A stretch of DNA of 64,000 bases from Winogradskyella haliclonae (lineage in GTDB: Bacteria; Bacteroidota; Bacteroidia; Flavobacteriales; Flavobacteriaceae). Below, piece by piece: positions 9,179-18,358 of the stretch. The stretch covers positions 372,001 through 436,000 of the forward strand of contig NZ_BMDQ01000001.1 of NCBI RefSeq assembly GCF_014635865.1. Direction: 5' to 3'. The translations under genes were made by a program, and so were the position numbers. Every line of letters begins with the position of its first letter. The first letter of the stretch is position 1. Under the pieces are notes generated by a model. It had not been told where the DNA came from. It ran no database searches and saw only the letters and a list, made by a program, of their open reading frames with translations.

Positions 9179-10482
9179 ATACATTTTTATTTAAACATAT
9201 AGATAATTCTTCTCTAATCGTTTTTAGAATTTTCTTTGGACTACTTTGTTTTTTAGAATCTGTTGGCGCCATATTTACAGGTTGGATAAAAAAAACACTA
9301 ATTGAACCCGAATTTACTTTTAGTTTTATAGACTTTAGTTGGTTGCAACCATTATCAGGAAACTGGATGTATGCGTATTACATTGTAATGGGTGTTTTTG
9401 GGCTACTTATAATGGTAGGCTATAAATATAGGTATAGTGCTTTTGCTTTTGCAATGATGTGGGCTGGCACATATTTTATGCAGAAATCATCATACAATAA
9501 TCATTATTATTTATTGTTCTTGCTAAGCTTTATTATGGCTATTCTACCTGCCAATCGCTATGCAAGTTTTGATGTAAAACGCAACCCTAAACTCAAAAGC
9601 ATATCCATGCCCAATTGGTGTCGATGGGTGTTTATTTTACAACTCTTTATTGTATATACTTATGCTTCAATTGCAAAAATATACCCAGATTGGCTAGATG
9701 CCTCAGTAATCAAGCTATTAATGCAGGGTAAATCTCACTTTCCTATAGTTGGTGAGCTACTTCAAAATGAAAGTGTACATTATTTTATTGCATACTCTGG
9801 AATAGTATTCGACGGGTTAATTATCCCACTATTGCTTTTTAAGCCAACTCGTAAATATGCATTTTTCGCTTCTATATTTTTTCATCTTTTTAATTCCTTT
9901 GTATTTCATATTGGTATATTCCCCTACTTATCCTTAGCATTCTGCTTATTCTTTTTTGAACCAAAAACAATTAGAAATATCTTTTTAAAAAAGAAAGAAC
10001 TCTACTCTGGTAATGCTATAAAAATACCTAGTTATCAAACTATTTTTAAAATTGCTTTTGCAACATACTTTATAATTCAGGTAGCACTCCCATTACGTCA
10101 TTACTTTATAGAAGACAATGTGCTTTGGACTGAAGAAGGGCATCGACTCTCATGGCGTATGATGTTACGTGCTAAAAATGGAAGCATTAATTTTAGGGTA
10201 ATTGATAATGCTACAAATAAGATTATCCCTATTAAACTCAACGATTACCTTACTAAAAAACAACAGCGAGGCTTAAAAACTAAGCCCGATTTTATATGGC
10301 AATTTGCTCAAATGCTTGATAAAAAATTTAAAATTGAAGGTAAATCTGTTTCAATATTTGTCACTTCGTATGTGAGTGTAAATGGTAAACCTTCAAAACG
10401 TTTTATAGACCCAGAAGTAGACCTTACTAAAGTAGAGTGGAATTACTTTAAACACAACAAGTGGATTTTACCTTCAAAATAG
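9175..10482 (+). CDS. HTTM family membrane protein, vitamin K-dependent gamma-carboxylase-like
   Basis: A 435-residue polytopic membrane protein with several hydrophobic helices between residues 15 and 305 and a soluble C-terminal part. Compared from memory with human GGCX, it matches over the whole core: SSYNNHYYL (105-113), the ANRYASFD segment (126-133), IVYTYASIAKIYPDWL (159-174), SWRMML, and RFIDPEVDLTKVEW (409-422). His110 corresponds to GGCX His160 and Lys168 to the catalytic Lys218, with the same 58-residue spacing. The vertebrate C-terminal tail and much of the lumenal domain are absent. The true reaction in bacteria of this group is unknown; gamma-glutamyl carboxylation is inference. 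Four-base overlap with ribF. Confidence 0.85.
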   Translation: MNTFLFKHIDNSSLIVFRIFFGLLCFLESVGAIFTGWIKKTLIEPEFTFSFIDFSWLQPLSGNWMYAYYIVMGVFGLLIMVGYKYRYSAFAFAMMWAGTYFMQKSSYNNHYYLLFLLSFIMAILPANRYASFDVKRNPKLKSISMPNWCRWVFILQLFIVYTYASIAKIYPDWLDASVIKLLMQGKSHFPIVGELLQNESVHYFIAYSGIVFDGLIIPLLLFKPTRKYAFFASIFFHLFNSFVFHIGIFPYLSLAFCLFFFEPKTIRNIFLKKKELYSGNAIKIPSYQTIFKIAFATYFIIQVALPLRHYFIEDNVLWTEEGHRLSWRMMLRAKNGSINFRVIDNATNKIIPIKLNDYLTKKQQRGLKTKPDFIWQFAQMLDKKFKIEGKSVSIFVTSYVSVNGKPSKRFIDPEVDLTKVEWNYFKHNKWILPSK

Positions 10483-10516
10483 ACTTCTTTTTGTTTCACT
10501 AGCCATAAAATCTTTT

Positions 10517-10524
10517 TACTTTTG
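10517..10524 (+). promoter_or_regulatory. -7 promoter box upstream of serS
   Basis: TACTTTTG matches TAnnTTTG. The -33 position holds TTTC (10494-10497) at exactly 19-base spacing, a three-of-four match. The ATG of serS follows 57 bases later. Confidence 0.55.
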
Positions 10525-10581
10525 CCCTTTGCTAATTAGCGTTATGGCTCAAATTTAGAGCGACACAAAAACCAAGCAACT

Positions 10582-11853
10582 ATGTTACAAGTTTCGCATA
10601 TAAGAGAACACAGCGAAGAGATTATAAAATTGTTGGCCATCAGAAATATTGATGCAAAGCCAATGATTGACGATGTCTTAAATTTTGATGAAGAACGCCG
10701 TCAGTTACAGACTATGTTAGATACCACAAAAGCTGAAATGAATGCTATTTCAAAAGAAATAGGAAGTTTATTTAAATCTGGCCAAGCAGAAAAAGCTAAC
10801 GCACTTAAATCAAAAACATCTGAGCTCAAAGAAACTATAAAAACGGTTGAGCAGGAGTTAAATGAAAAAGCTGAAGCTTTAAATAACGTATTGTACAAAA
10901 TACCTAATGTTCCTAACCCAATTGTCCCTAACGGAAATTCTGATGAAGATAATTTAGAAACACTCCGTGATGGCGAAATACCTAGTTTACATGATGGTGC
11001 ACTTCCGCATTGGGAATTGGCAAAAAAATACGACATCATAGATTTTGAATTAGGTAATAAAATAGCTGGTGCAGGCTTTCCTGTTTATAAAGGAAAAGGT
11101 GCTCGTTTGCAACGTGCATTAATAACCTACTTTTTAGATAAAAATACTGAAGTAGGCTATACAGAATATCAATTACCGCACCTGGTTAACGAAGCTTCTG
11201 GTTTTGGCACAGGTCAATTACCAGATAAAGAAGGTCAGATGTATCATGTTACAGAAGATAACCTATATCTAATTCCTACTGCAGAAGTTCCTGGAACTAA
11301 TATTTTTAGAGATGTTATTCTTAGTGAAAGTGAATTACCAATAGGTATTACCGGTTATACGCCTTGCTTTAGACGTGAAGCTGGAAGTTACGGTGCTCAT
11401 GTCCGTGGCCTTAACCGTTTACACCAGTTCGATAAGGTAGAAATTATCCGTGTAGAACATCCATCAAAGTCTTATAAAGCTTTAGATAATATGGTGTCTC
11501 ATGTCCAAGATATTTTAAAAGAGCTAAAATTACCATATCGTATTTTACGTCTATGTGGTGGAGATTTAACTTTTGCTTCTGCACTAACGTATGATTTTGA
11601 AGTTTTTTCTGCGGCTCAAGAACGTTGGCTAGAAGTATCTTCTGTTTCTAATTTTGAAACCTACCAGTCTAACCGATTAAAGTTACGTTTTAAAAATAGT
11701 GATGGTAAAAATGAATTGGCACATACATTAAACGGGAGTTCATTAGCTTTGCCGCGCATTCTTGCTAGTATTCTTGAAAATTACCAAACGGAAAATGGCA
11801 TCAAAATTCCTGAAGCCTTAATCCCGTATACTGGTTTTGATATTATAGATTAA
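10582..11853 (+). CDS. serS: Seryl-tRNA synthetase
   Basis: Class II aminoacyl-tRNA synthetase charging tRNA-Ser. Residues 1-105 form the tRNA-binding antiparallel coiled coil (LLAIRNIDAKPMIDDVLNFD and following Lys/Glu-rich helices). The catalytic domain shows the TAEVPGTN serine-binding motif, motif 2 CFRREAGSYGAHVRGLNRLH and motif 3 NGSSLALPRILASILENYQ near the C-terminus. The 423-residue length is standard. It has its own promoter and terminator and so forms a single-gene unit. Confidence 0.98.
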   Translation: MLQVSHIREHSEEIIKLLAIRNIDAKPMIDDVLNFDEERRQLQTMLDTTKAEMNAISKEIGSLFKSGQAEKANALKSKTSELKETIKTVEQELNEKAEALNNVLYKIPNVPNPIVPNGNSDEDNLETLRDGEIPSLHDGALPHWELAKKYDIIDFELGNKIAGAGFPVYKGKGARLQRALITYFLDKNTEVGYTEYQLPHLVNEASGFGTGQLPDKEGQMYHVTEDNLYLIPTAEVPGTNIFRDVILSESELPIGITGYTPCFRREAGSYGAHVRGLNRLHQFDKVEIIRVEHPSKSYKALDNMVSHVQDILKELKLPYRILRLCGGDLTFASALTYDFEVFSAAQERWLEVSSVSNFETYQSNRLKLRFKNSDGKNELAHTLNGSSLALPRILASILENYQTENGIKIPEALIPYTGFDIID

Positions 11854-11875
11854 AACATAAGAAGTTATAAAAATT

Positions 11876-11906
11876 AATGCCCAAGTTTCCTTGGGCATTT
11901 TTTTAT
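11876..11906 (+). terminator. Terminator after serS
   Basis: AATGCCCAAG and CTTGGGCATT form a perfect 10-bp stem around TTTC, followed by seven T. Confidence 0.9.
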
Positions 11907-11954
11907 GATACCATTTGCAATATCTAAATGCCTCATTTGTTATATTTACAACTT

Positions 11955-13760
11955 ATGATGTTAAGAAAACACATACTATTAGTCTTTATTACACTATTCT
12001 CTGTTGCAATAGTTGTTGCGCAAGGCGCTGACAAAAAACAACTTAATTTAGGTGATGATTATTATAAGCGCGGAGAGTTTAAGAAAGCATTACTCATTTA
12101 CAGTAAACTATACGAAGCTAAACCCTATTCTTACACGTATGTTTATAAAATGGTAGATACTTATCAGCAATTAGAAGAGTATGATAAAGCACAAGAGGTT
12201 TTAGAAAAACGAATTGTCAAAAATAGAGCTCCAATAATGCTTGTAGAATTGGGCTATAACTACCAACTCAAAGACAGTATTGTAAAAGCAGAGGCATTAT
12301 ATAATGAGGCTATTGATGCATTAGAGGAAAGACCTACATATATTTATGGTATTGGGCAACGCTTTGAAAAACATTCACTTTTACATCAAGCCATAAAAGG
12401 CTATAAAAAAGCGACACAACTATTACCAGAAAAGAATTTTAGTGTCCAGTTAGCACGCATTTATGGAGATTTAGGCGATATTAAAAATATGTTTTCTAGC
12501 TATATAGATTATGTGGCGTATAAGCCAAATACATTGAATAATATAAAACGAAATTTTAGCCAATTTGTTTCTGAAAATAAGGATAACGAAAACAATAAAA
12601 TCTTAAGAACCCTTTTGCTCAAACGCTTACAAACTAATCCTGATGCATATTGGTATGAGTTATTAAGCTGGCTTTATGTTCAAGAACGTCAATACAGTAA
12701 ATCTTTTGTACAAGAAAAAGCCTTATACAAGAGAAATCCTGAAAGCTTAGAACGAATTATAGATTTGGCGATAACAGCCTCAGATGATGCTGATGAAGAA
12801 ATAGCAATCAATATTTTTAACTACATATTGGAGACATCTCAAGAAAGAGATGTTATTTTACTCGCGCATCAATCTATATTAGAAATCAAAACCGAAAATG
12901 CTTCAAAAAAAGAACTTGAAGCTATAAATAACAAATACTTGTCGCTGTTTGAAACTTATGGTAAGTTTGAATCTACATTAGCACTTCAGTTATCCTATGG
13001 GCAGTTTTTGGCATTTAGTTTCGAGCAACCTAAACAAGCTTCAGAATTTCTAAAAGCCTCATACAAATTAGATATTTCGCCTTATCAAGAAGCCTTAGTA
13101 AAACTAAAATTGGCAGATATTTTAGTGCTTCAGGAAAAGTTTAATGAGGCACTTATCTTTTACACTCAAATAAAAGCTAATCTAAAAAACAGTACTATTG
13201 CTCAGGAGGCCGCTTATAAAATTGCAAAAACAAGTTATTATAAAGGTGATTTTGATTGGGCAGAATCTCAGCTTAAAGTCTTAAAAGCATCGACCTCTCA
13301 ACTTATTGCTAATGATGCCTTGGATTTAAAATTATTAATCTCCGACAACAAATGGGACGATACGACACAAACAGCTCTAAAATATTACGCTAAAGCAGAT
13401 TTATTAGCATTTCAGAATAAAACTGAAGACGCCATTAAACTTTTAGATAAGGTTTTAACTGAGCATAATGGTGAAAGTATTATTGATCAAGCTTTATTTA
13501 CCCAAGCAAAACTTCATGAAAAGCAAAACCAATACGAAAAAGCAGAAGCCAACTATCAAAAAATCATAGCAGACTATCGTGAGGATATTTTTATCGATGA
13601 TGCTTATTACTATCTGGCTGAGCTTTATAATTTGCATTTAGCAAGACCTGAAGAAGCAAAATCACTTTATGAAAAAATAATCTTCAATCACGAAGACAGT
13701 ATCTATTTTGTTGAAGCTCGAAAGAAATTTAGAATGCTTCGAGGCGATACGATAAATTAA
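11955..13760 (+). CDS. Secreted tetratricopeptide repeat protein
   Basis: About 601 residues. I chose ATG 11955 (or the adjacent 11958) because MMLRKHILLVFITLFSVAIV is a clear signal peptide ending at VAQ; the frame also has an upstream ATG at 11928 that would put nine residues before it. The mature protein is helical TPR from the GDDYYKRGEFKKALLIYSKLYE unit to the C-terminal ANYQKIIADYREDIFIDDAYYYLAELY units, which resemble the BamD/CpoB-type TPRs. Such proteins are periplasmic scaffolds. It is probably the first gene of the run to mgtE. The specific partner is unknown. Confidence 0.85.
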   Translation: MMLRKHILLVFITLFSVAIVVAQGADKKQLNLGDDYYKRGEFKKALLIYSKLYEAKPYSYTYVYKMVDTYQQLEEYDKAQEVLEKRIVKNRAPIMLVELGYNYQLKDSIVKAEALYNEAIDALEERPTYIYGIGQRFEKHSLLHQAIKGYKKATQLLPEKNFSVQLARIYGDLGDIKNMFSSYIDYVAYKPNTLNNIKRNFSQFVSENKDNENNKILRTLLLKRLQTNPDAYWYELLSWLYVQERQYSKSFVQEKALYKRNPESLERIIDLAITASDDADEEIAINIFNYILETSQERDVILLAHQSILEIKTENASKKELEAINNKYLSLFETYGKFESTLALQLSYGQFLAFSFEQPKQASEFLKASYKLDISPYQEALVKLKLADILVLQEKFNEALIFYTQIKANLKNSTIAQEAAYKIAKTSYYKGDFDWAESQLKVLKASTSQLIANDALDLKLLISDNKWDDTTQTALKYYAKADLLAFQNKTEDAIKLLDKVLTEHNGESIIDQALFTQAKLHEKQNQYEKAEANYQKIIADYREDIFIDDAYYYLAELYNLHLARPEEAKSLYEKIIFNHEDSIYFVEARKKFRMLRGDTIN

Positions 13761-13768
13761 ATTCTAGA

Positions 13769-14281
13769 ATGAAAATAGCCGAAACCGAAAGATTAATTCT
13801 TTCAAAAATTACCGTGGAAGATGCGCCCTTTATTTTAGAATTGATGAACACACCTGGTTGGTTAAAATTTATTGGTGATAGAAATGTAAGAACTGTAGCT
13901 GATACAGAGGATTACATAAAAAATAATCAGCTAAAATGTTACGAAAAACATGACTTTGGTTACTACAAAATGTGTCTAAAATCTGACAACCTTAAGCCTA
14001 TCGGTACAGCTGGTTTACTAAAACGTGACACTTTAGAGCATGTGGATATAGGTTTCTCTATCTTACCAAAGTTTCATGGAAAAGGCTATGGTTTTGAAAC
14101 ATCATCAGAGTTACTCAATTTAGCTAAGCACACATTTCATATTAAAACAGTTTGCGCAATAACATTACCTACCAATAAGGTCTCCATTGGACTTATTGAA
14201 AAATTAGGTTTCAAGTATAAAAAAACAGTTAATCCTTTTGAGGAAGATAAAAATCTTCTCTTATTCGAAAAACAATTATAA
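13769..14281 (+). CDS. GNAT family N-acetyltransferase (RimJ/RimL type)
   Basis: 170 residues of the ETERLILSKITVEDAPFILELMN type that opens RimJ/RimL-like acetyltransferases. The acetyl-CoA loop is about LPKFHGKGYGFETSSELL, followed by the T-I-x-L-P-T-N-K-V-S segment (ITLPTNKVSIGLIEKLGFK) typical of the family. It probably acetylates an amine of a small molecule or protein N-terminus; the substrate cannot be told. The stop codon directly abuts the ATG of the DUF4286 gene. Confidence 0.88.
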   Translation: MKIAETERLILSKITVEDAPFILELMNTPGWLKFIGDRNVRTVADTEDYIKNNQLKCYEKHDFGYYKMCLKSDNLKPIGTAGLLKRDTLEHVDIGFSILPKFHGKGYGFETSSELLNLAKHTFHIKTVCAITLPTNKVSIGLIEKLGFKYKKTVNPFEEDKNLLLFEKQL

Positions 14282-14605
14282 ATGATAATATATAACGTCA
14301 CAGTAAACATAGACGATTCCGTTCATGACGAATGGCTCATCTGGATAAAAGAACATATTCCTAAAGTTTTAGCAACTGGAAAATTTGACGGTGCAACATT
14401 TTCAAAAGTTTTAGTTGAAGAAGAAATGGGTGGTCAAACCTATTCTATTCAATACCGTTCTTATTCGCGCGAAGCTTTAGATAAATATTACCAGGAAGAT
14501 GCCGATAAATTAAGGCAAGAAGGCTTAAAAAAGTTTGCCGATAAAATGTTAGCTTTCAGGACAGAACTTGAAGTTATAGATACTTATGCTGTAAATTTTA
14601 AGTAA
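14282..14605 (+). CDS. DUF4286 family protein
   Basis: A 107-residue soluble alpha/beta protein beginning MIIYNVTVNIDDSVHDEWLI, the signature of the DUF4286 family, with the QTYSIQYRSYSREALDKYYQ segment and a C-terminal RTELEVI strand, a ferredoxin-like (dimeric alpha-beta barrel) pattern. Function is unknown. It starts immediately after the GNAT stop and precedes a small membrane protein and rsmA; this placement next to rsmA is common in Bacteroidota and suggests cotranscription. Confidence 0.9.
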   Translation: MIIYNVTVNIDDSVHDEWLIWIKEHIPKVLATGKFDGATFSKVLVEEEMGGQTYSIQYRSYSREALDKYYQEDADKLRQEGLKKFADKMLAFRTELEVIDTYAVNFK

Positions 14606-14607
14606 TC

Positions 14608-14796
14608 ATGAATCATTTTCTATACAATAACAAAACATTACTAATTGCTGTTTGCATCCTAATTATAGTATCTGGGGTAATCCTAGCATATGTACAATAT
14701 AACATTGAGCCTTGGGAAACCATTGGGGGATTCTTATGTGGAATTGGTTTAGGGTTATTACTTATTTTTATCTCACTAAAGAAGCCTTTAGATTAA
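14608..14796 (+). CDS. Small membrane protein
   Basis: A 62-residue protein with two hydrophobic helices (about 9-30, [20 protein letters not shown], and 38-56, [18 protein letters not shown]) joined by a short loop containing NIEPWET. It sits two bases after the DUF4286 stop and four before rsmA, so it is translated from the same message. No family recognised. Confidence 0.75.
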   Translation: MNHFLYNNKTLLIAVCILIIVSGVILAYVQYNIEPWETIGGFLCGIGLGLLLIFISLKKPLD

Positions 14797-14800
14797 TCGT

Positions 14801-15577
14801 ATGAGTGTAAAAGCAAAAAAACACCTTGGACAACATTTTTTAAAAGACGAGAATATTGCTAAAAAAATAGCAGACACCTTGTCTTTAAAAGGCTATGATG
14901 ACGTATTAGAAATTGGTCCAGGAATGGGGGTTTTGACCAAATATTTGTTAGAGAAAGATACCATAACCCATGTTGTAGAAATTGATACAGAATCGGTTGA
15001 GTATCTAAAAAACAACTATCTTAATCTTTCTGGTAGAATCTACGAAAAAGACTTTTTACGTTACGACCTTAACCTAGTATTTAATGGAAAACCCTTCGCA
15101 ATTATTGGCAATTTCCCTTACAACATCTCTTCCCAAATAGTTTTTAAAACTTTAGAGATGCGTGAACAAATTCCAGAATTTTCAGGAATGTTTCAAAAAG
15201 AAGTTGCTAAACGCATTTGTTCTAAAGAAGGCAGTAAAGCATATGGCATTCTTTCTGTCTTAACACAAGCTTTTTATGATGCGGAGTATTTATTTACAGT
15301 ACCACCTAGTGTTTTTAATCCACCACCTAAAGTAGATTCGGGTGTATTATTATTAACCCGAAAAGAAAACTACAATCTGCCTTGTGACGAGAAGCTATTC
15401 TTCCGTGTGGTAAAAACAAGTTTCCAACAACGACGAAAAACACTTCGCAATAGTTTAAAAGTTTTTAATCTTTCCTATAATTTAAAAGCAAATACTATCT
15501 TTGGGCAGCGTCCAGAACAATTAAGTGTTGCTCAATTTATAGAATTAACCTTATTAATTGAAAAGGACGAAAAGTAG
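14801..15577 (+). CDS. rsmA: 16S rRNA (adenine1518/1519-N6)-dimethyltransferase
   Basis: KsgA-type enzyme that dimethylates two adjacent adenines in helix 45 of 16S rRNA late in 30S assembly. Motifs: [18 protein letters not shown] (N-terminal), SAM-binding [15 protein letters not shown] (about 36-50), [10 protein letters not shown], and the catalytic [10 protein letters not shown] (about 104-113), where Phe replaces the Leu of E. coli NLPYN, usual in this phylum. The C-terminal helical part has [13 protein letters not shown]. The 258-residue length is usual. Confidence 0.97.
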   Translation: MSVKAKKHLGQHFLKDENIAKKIADTLSLKGYDDVLEIGPGMGVLTKYLLEKDTITHVVEIDTESVEYLKNNYLNLSGRIYEKDFLRYDLNLVFNGKPFAIIGNFPYNISSQIVFKTLEMREQIPEFSGMFQKEVAKRICSKEGSKAYGILSVLTQAFYDAEYLFTVPPSVFNPPPKVDSGVLLLTRKENYNLPCDEKLFFRVVKTSFQQRRKTLRNSLKVFNLSYNLKANTIFGQRPEQLSVAQFIELTLLIEKDEK

Positions 15578-15615
15578 ACATTAGGCATAAAAACCTTAAT
15601 TGCTGATTTTTCGCT

Positions 15616-16989
15616 TTGGAAGAAACTCAAGAAAACATACAATTTCAACTCACAAATGAGCTGATAGAAAATGTAAAAGCACTTATCATTAATAATGATG
15701 ACGAGGCGCTAAAACGTCTTCTTAATGAGTTTCACTACGCCGATATTGCCGAGATTTTAGACGAACTTAACTTCGAAGATGCCATATACATTATAAAGCT
15801 CCTCGATAGCGAAACCACATCAGATATTCTTACTGAGCTAGATGAAGATGTACGAGAAAAAATTCTTGACAATCTATCGGCTAAAGAAATCGCAGAAGAA
15901 GTTGAAGAATTAGATACGGATGATGCTGCAGATATAATTGCCGAGCTTCCTGAAGAACGTCAAGAAGCGGTAATATCGCAAATTGAAGACGAAGAACACA
16001 AAGCAGAAATCCAAGAGCTTTTAACTTATGATGAGGACACTGCTGGTGGACTTATGGCAAAAGAGCTTGTTAAAGTCTATGGCACATGGACAGTTGCAGG
16101 ATGTATACGTCGTATTCGTGGACAAGCAAAAGATGTCTCTCGTGTGCATTCTATTTATGTGGTTAGTAAAGAAGAAAAATTGATTGGTAGATTATCTTTA
16201 AAAGATTTAATCACTGCAAAGAGTGACCAAAGAATCACTGATATAGCCAAAGAAAATGTAGATTTTGTTAATGTAAATGACGATGCCGAAGATGTTGCAA
16301 AAGTAATGGCTAAGTACGATTTAGAAGCCATTCCTGTTGTTGATGATGAGCAAACACTTTTAGGCCGAATTACTATTGATGATATTGTAGATGTCCTTAA
16401 AGAAGAGGCCGAAAAAGATTACCAACTTGCTGCTGGTATTACACAAGATGTAGACTCAGACGATAGTATTATAGAATTGACAAGAGCACGCTTACCTTGG
16501 TTGTTCTTAGGCTTAATTGGTGGTGTTGGCGCGTTTATTATTATGCATTATTTTGAAGGAAGCTTACCAAAAGAAGCTTTTGTTTTGTTTTTGTTTACGC
16601 CACTCATAGCTGCAATGGCAGGAAATGTTGGTGTACAATCTAGTGCTATTATAGTACAAGGTTTAGCAAATGATGATGTAAAAGGCAGTATAAATAATAG
16701 ACTAATCAAAGAAATGTTATTAGCGACATTAAACGGGATTATTTTATCAGTTTTTCTGTTTCTATTTGTATTTGCTTGGGAGCAAAGGTTTGAATTAGCT
16801 TTAGCCATATCTATATCACTAGTTGCAGTTATAATTATTGCAGGTTTAATTGGTACATTTATTCCGCTTTTTCTTCATAAACGAGGTATTGACCCAGCTA
16901 TAGCTACAGGTCCGTTTATTACAACAAGTAATGATATTTTTGGGATTGTGATTTACTTAATTATCTCAAAACTTATTTTAGGCATTTAA
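15616..16989 (+). CDS. mgtE: Magnesium transporter MgtE
   Basis: Homodimeric Mg2+ channel. The N-terminal superhelical domain (about 10-130) has repeated ADIAEILDELNFEDA and DTDDAADIIAELPEE units, followed by two CBS domains (about 140-265) and five transmembrane helices (about 285-455) with the pore-helix motif MAGNVGVQSSAI. The start is TTG 15616 (MEETQENIQFQL), the only start that gives a full N-terminus; there is no upstream ATG in frame. Mg2+ binding to the acidic N and CBS domains closes the channel in the family. It is the last gene of the TPR-rsmA run. Confidence 0.95.
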   Translation: MEETQENIQFQLTNELIENVKALIINNDDEALKRLLNEFHYADIAEILDELNFEDAIYIIKLLDSETTSDILTELDEDVREKILDNLSAKEIAEEVEELDTDDAADIIAELPEERQEAVISQIEDEEHKAEIQELLTYDEDTAGGLMAKELVKVYGTWTVAGCIRRIRGQAKDVSRVHSIYVVSKEEKLIGRLSLKDLITAKSDQRITDIAKENVDFVNVNDDAEDVAKVMAKYDLEAIPVVDDEQTLLGRITIDDIVDVLKEEAEKDYQLAAGITQDVDSDDSIIELTRARLPWLFLGLIGGVGAFIIMHYFEGSLPKEAFVLFLFTPLIAAMAGNVGVQSSAIIVQGLANDDVKGSINNRLIKEMLLATLNGIILSVFLFLFVFAWEQRFELALAISISLVAVIIIAGLIGTFIPLFLHKRGIDPAIATGPFITTSNDIFGIVIYLIISKLILGI

Positions 16990-17003
16990 TCATTTAGTCA
17001 TTG

Positions 17004-17027
17004 TCATGCTGAACTTGTTCAGCATCT
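17004..17027. repeat. Palindromic intergenic repeat after mgtE
   Basis: ATGCTGAAC-TT-GTTCAGCAT (17006-17025) is a perfect 9-bp inverted repeat. Its sequence context (CATGCTGAACTTGTTCAGCATCTC) recalls a short dispersed intergenic element seen in many Bacteroidota genomes. It lacks a T tract, so it is not a canonical terminator, though it could still act as an RNA hairpin. Confidence 0.6.
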
Positions 17028-17048
17028 CATTATTAATATCTTTATATC

Positions 17049-17414
17049 ATGAAAGCAATAAATATTAAAGACAAGCACGCACTTTTTTCAAAACAATGGC
17101 ATCCACATCGCATTGCTACAGTAGATAACATGCAAGTGATTCTAGCTAAAATTCAAGGTGAATTTGTTTGGCATAGCCATGATAACGAAGATGAATTATT
17201 TCAAGTGATTAAAGGCACTTTGTACATGCAATTTAGAGACAGGACAGAAATCGTTAAAGAAGGCGAAATGATAGTTGTCCCAAAAGGTGTTGAACATAAT
17301 CCTTCGACTAAAAATGGCGAGGAAGTCCATCTCCTTTTATTTGAAAAACTTGATACAGCGCATACAGGTAATGTGCAAGACGAAATGACGCAAACTGAAT
17401 ATCCTTGGATTTGA
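17049..17414 (+). CDS. Cupin domain protein
   Basis: A 121-residue single-domain cupin. Cupin motif 1 is WHSHDNEDELFQVIKG (metal ligands His, His, Glu) and motif 2 is VPKGVEHNPS with the fourth ligand His. The family binds a metal and acts in many small-molecule reactions or sensing; no specific role can be assigned. Its stop overlaps the TTG start of the next gene (TTGA), so the two are coupled. Confidence 0.88.
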   Translation: MKAINIKDKHALFSKQWHPHRIATVDNMQVILAKIQGEFVWHSHDNEDELFQVIKGTLYMQFRDRTEIVKEGEMIVVPKGVEHNPSTKNGEEVHLLLFEKLDTAHTGNVQDEMTQTEYPWI

Positions 17415-18349
17415 AAATACTCCATATAGACAGCAATCATGAGCTTCTCATAAATCAACTCAACGATTTAGGTTTTACTAACCATAAAGATTATACCTCT
17501 TCAAAAACAGACATTGAAGCTAAAATTTCGGATTATGATGGCATCATTATCCGTAGTCGCTTTACTATTGATAAACATTTTATAGATGCTGCTAAAAATC
17601 TAAAATTTATTGGTCGCGTTGGTGCAGGGTTAGAAAATATTGATTGCAGTTATGCTGAAGAAAAAGGCATTTCATTATTCAATGCACCAGAAGGCAATAG
17701 AAATGCCGTTGGTGAGCACAGTTTAGCAATGTTATTGTCTCTTTTTAATAAACTAAATAAAGCCGATAAAGAAGTAAGACAAGGTAAATGGCAGAGAGAA
17801 GACAATAGAGGTATTGAGCTAGATGGTAAAACGGTAGGTTTAATTGGGTATGGTAATATGGGCAAAGCCTTTGCAAAAAAGCTTCGCGGTTTTGATGTTG
17901 ATGTCTTATGTTATGACATTAAAACTAATGTTGGTGATGCTAATTGCAAGCAGGTTTCACTTGAAGAATTGCAGAATAAAGCGGATGTATTAAGTCTACA
18001 CACACCACAAACACCAATAACATTAAACATGGTGAATTCAGATTTTATTAATGGTTTTCAAAAACCATTTTGGCTAATTAATACTGCTCGCGGAAAAAGT
18101 GTCGTAACTTCAGATTTGGTTAAAGCGCTTAAGTCTGGTAAAGTATTAGGTGCAGGTTTAGATGTTTTAGAATACGAAAAGTCTTCTTTTGAAAACCTTT
18201 TTACTTCAGAGAACATGCCAGAAGCATTTAAGTATTTAATCCATTCTGAAAACGTATTACTCTCTCCACATGTTGCTGGTTGGACTATTGAAAGTAAAGA
18301 AAAGTTAGCCCAAACCATCGTAGATAAAATCAAAGCAAAATTTTGCTAA
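17411..18349 (+). CDS. D-isomer specific 2-hydroxyacid dehydrogenase
   Basis: 312 residues from TTG 17411 (MKILHIDSNHELL), which overlaps the cupin stop as TTGA; another in-frame TTG lies at 17405. The catalytic domain opens with the DYDGIIIRSRFTID segment of the phosphoglycerate-dehydrogenase branch, the NAD fold has GLIGYGNMGKAFAKKL, and the catalytic residues are the Arg of INTARGKSV, a Glu in the GLDVLEYE segment and the His of SPHVAGWT. It lacks the C-terminal ACT domain of SerA, so it could be a phosphoglycerate dehydrogenase or a general D-2-hydroxyacid dehydrogenase. Confidence 0.9.
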   Translation: MKILHIDSNHELLINQLNDLGFTNHKDYTSSKTDIEAKISDYDGIIIRSRFTIDKHFIDAAKNLKFIGRVGAGLENIDCSYAEEKGISLFNAPEGNRNAVGEHSLAMLLSLFNKLNKADKEVRQGKWQREDNRGIELDGKTVGLIGYGNMGKAFAKKLRGFDVDVLCYDIKTNVGDANCKQVSLEELQNKADVLSLHTPQTPITLNMVNSDFINGFQKPFWLINTARGKSVVTSDLVKALKSGKVLGAGLDVLEYEKSSFENLFTSENMPEAFKYLIHSENVLLSPHVAGWTIESKEKLAQTIVDKIKAKFC

Positions 18350-18358
18350 TTTTATAAA

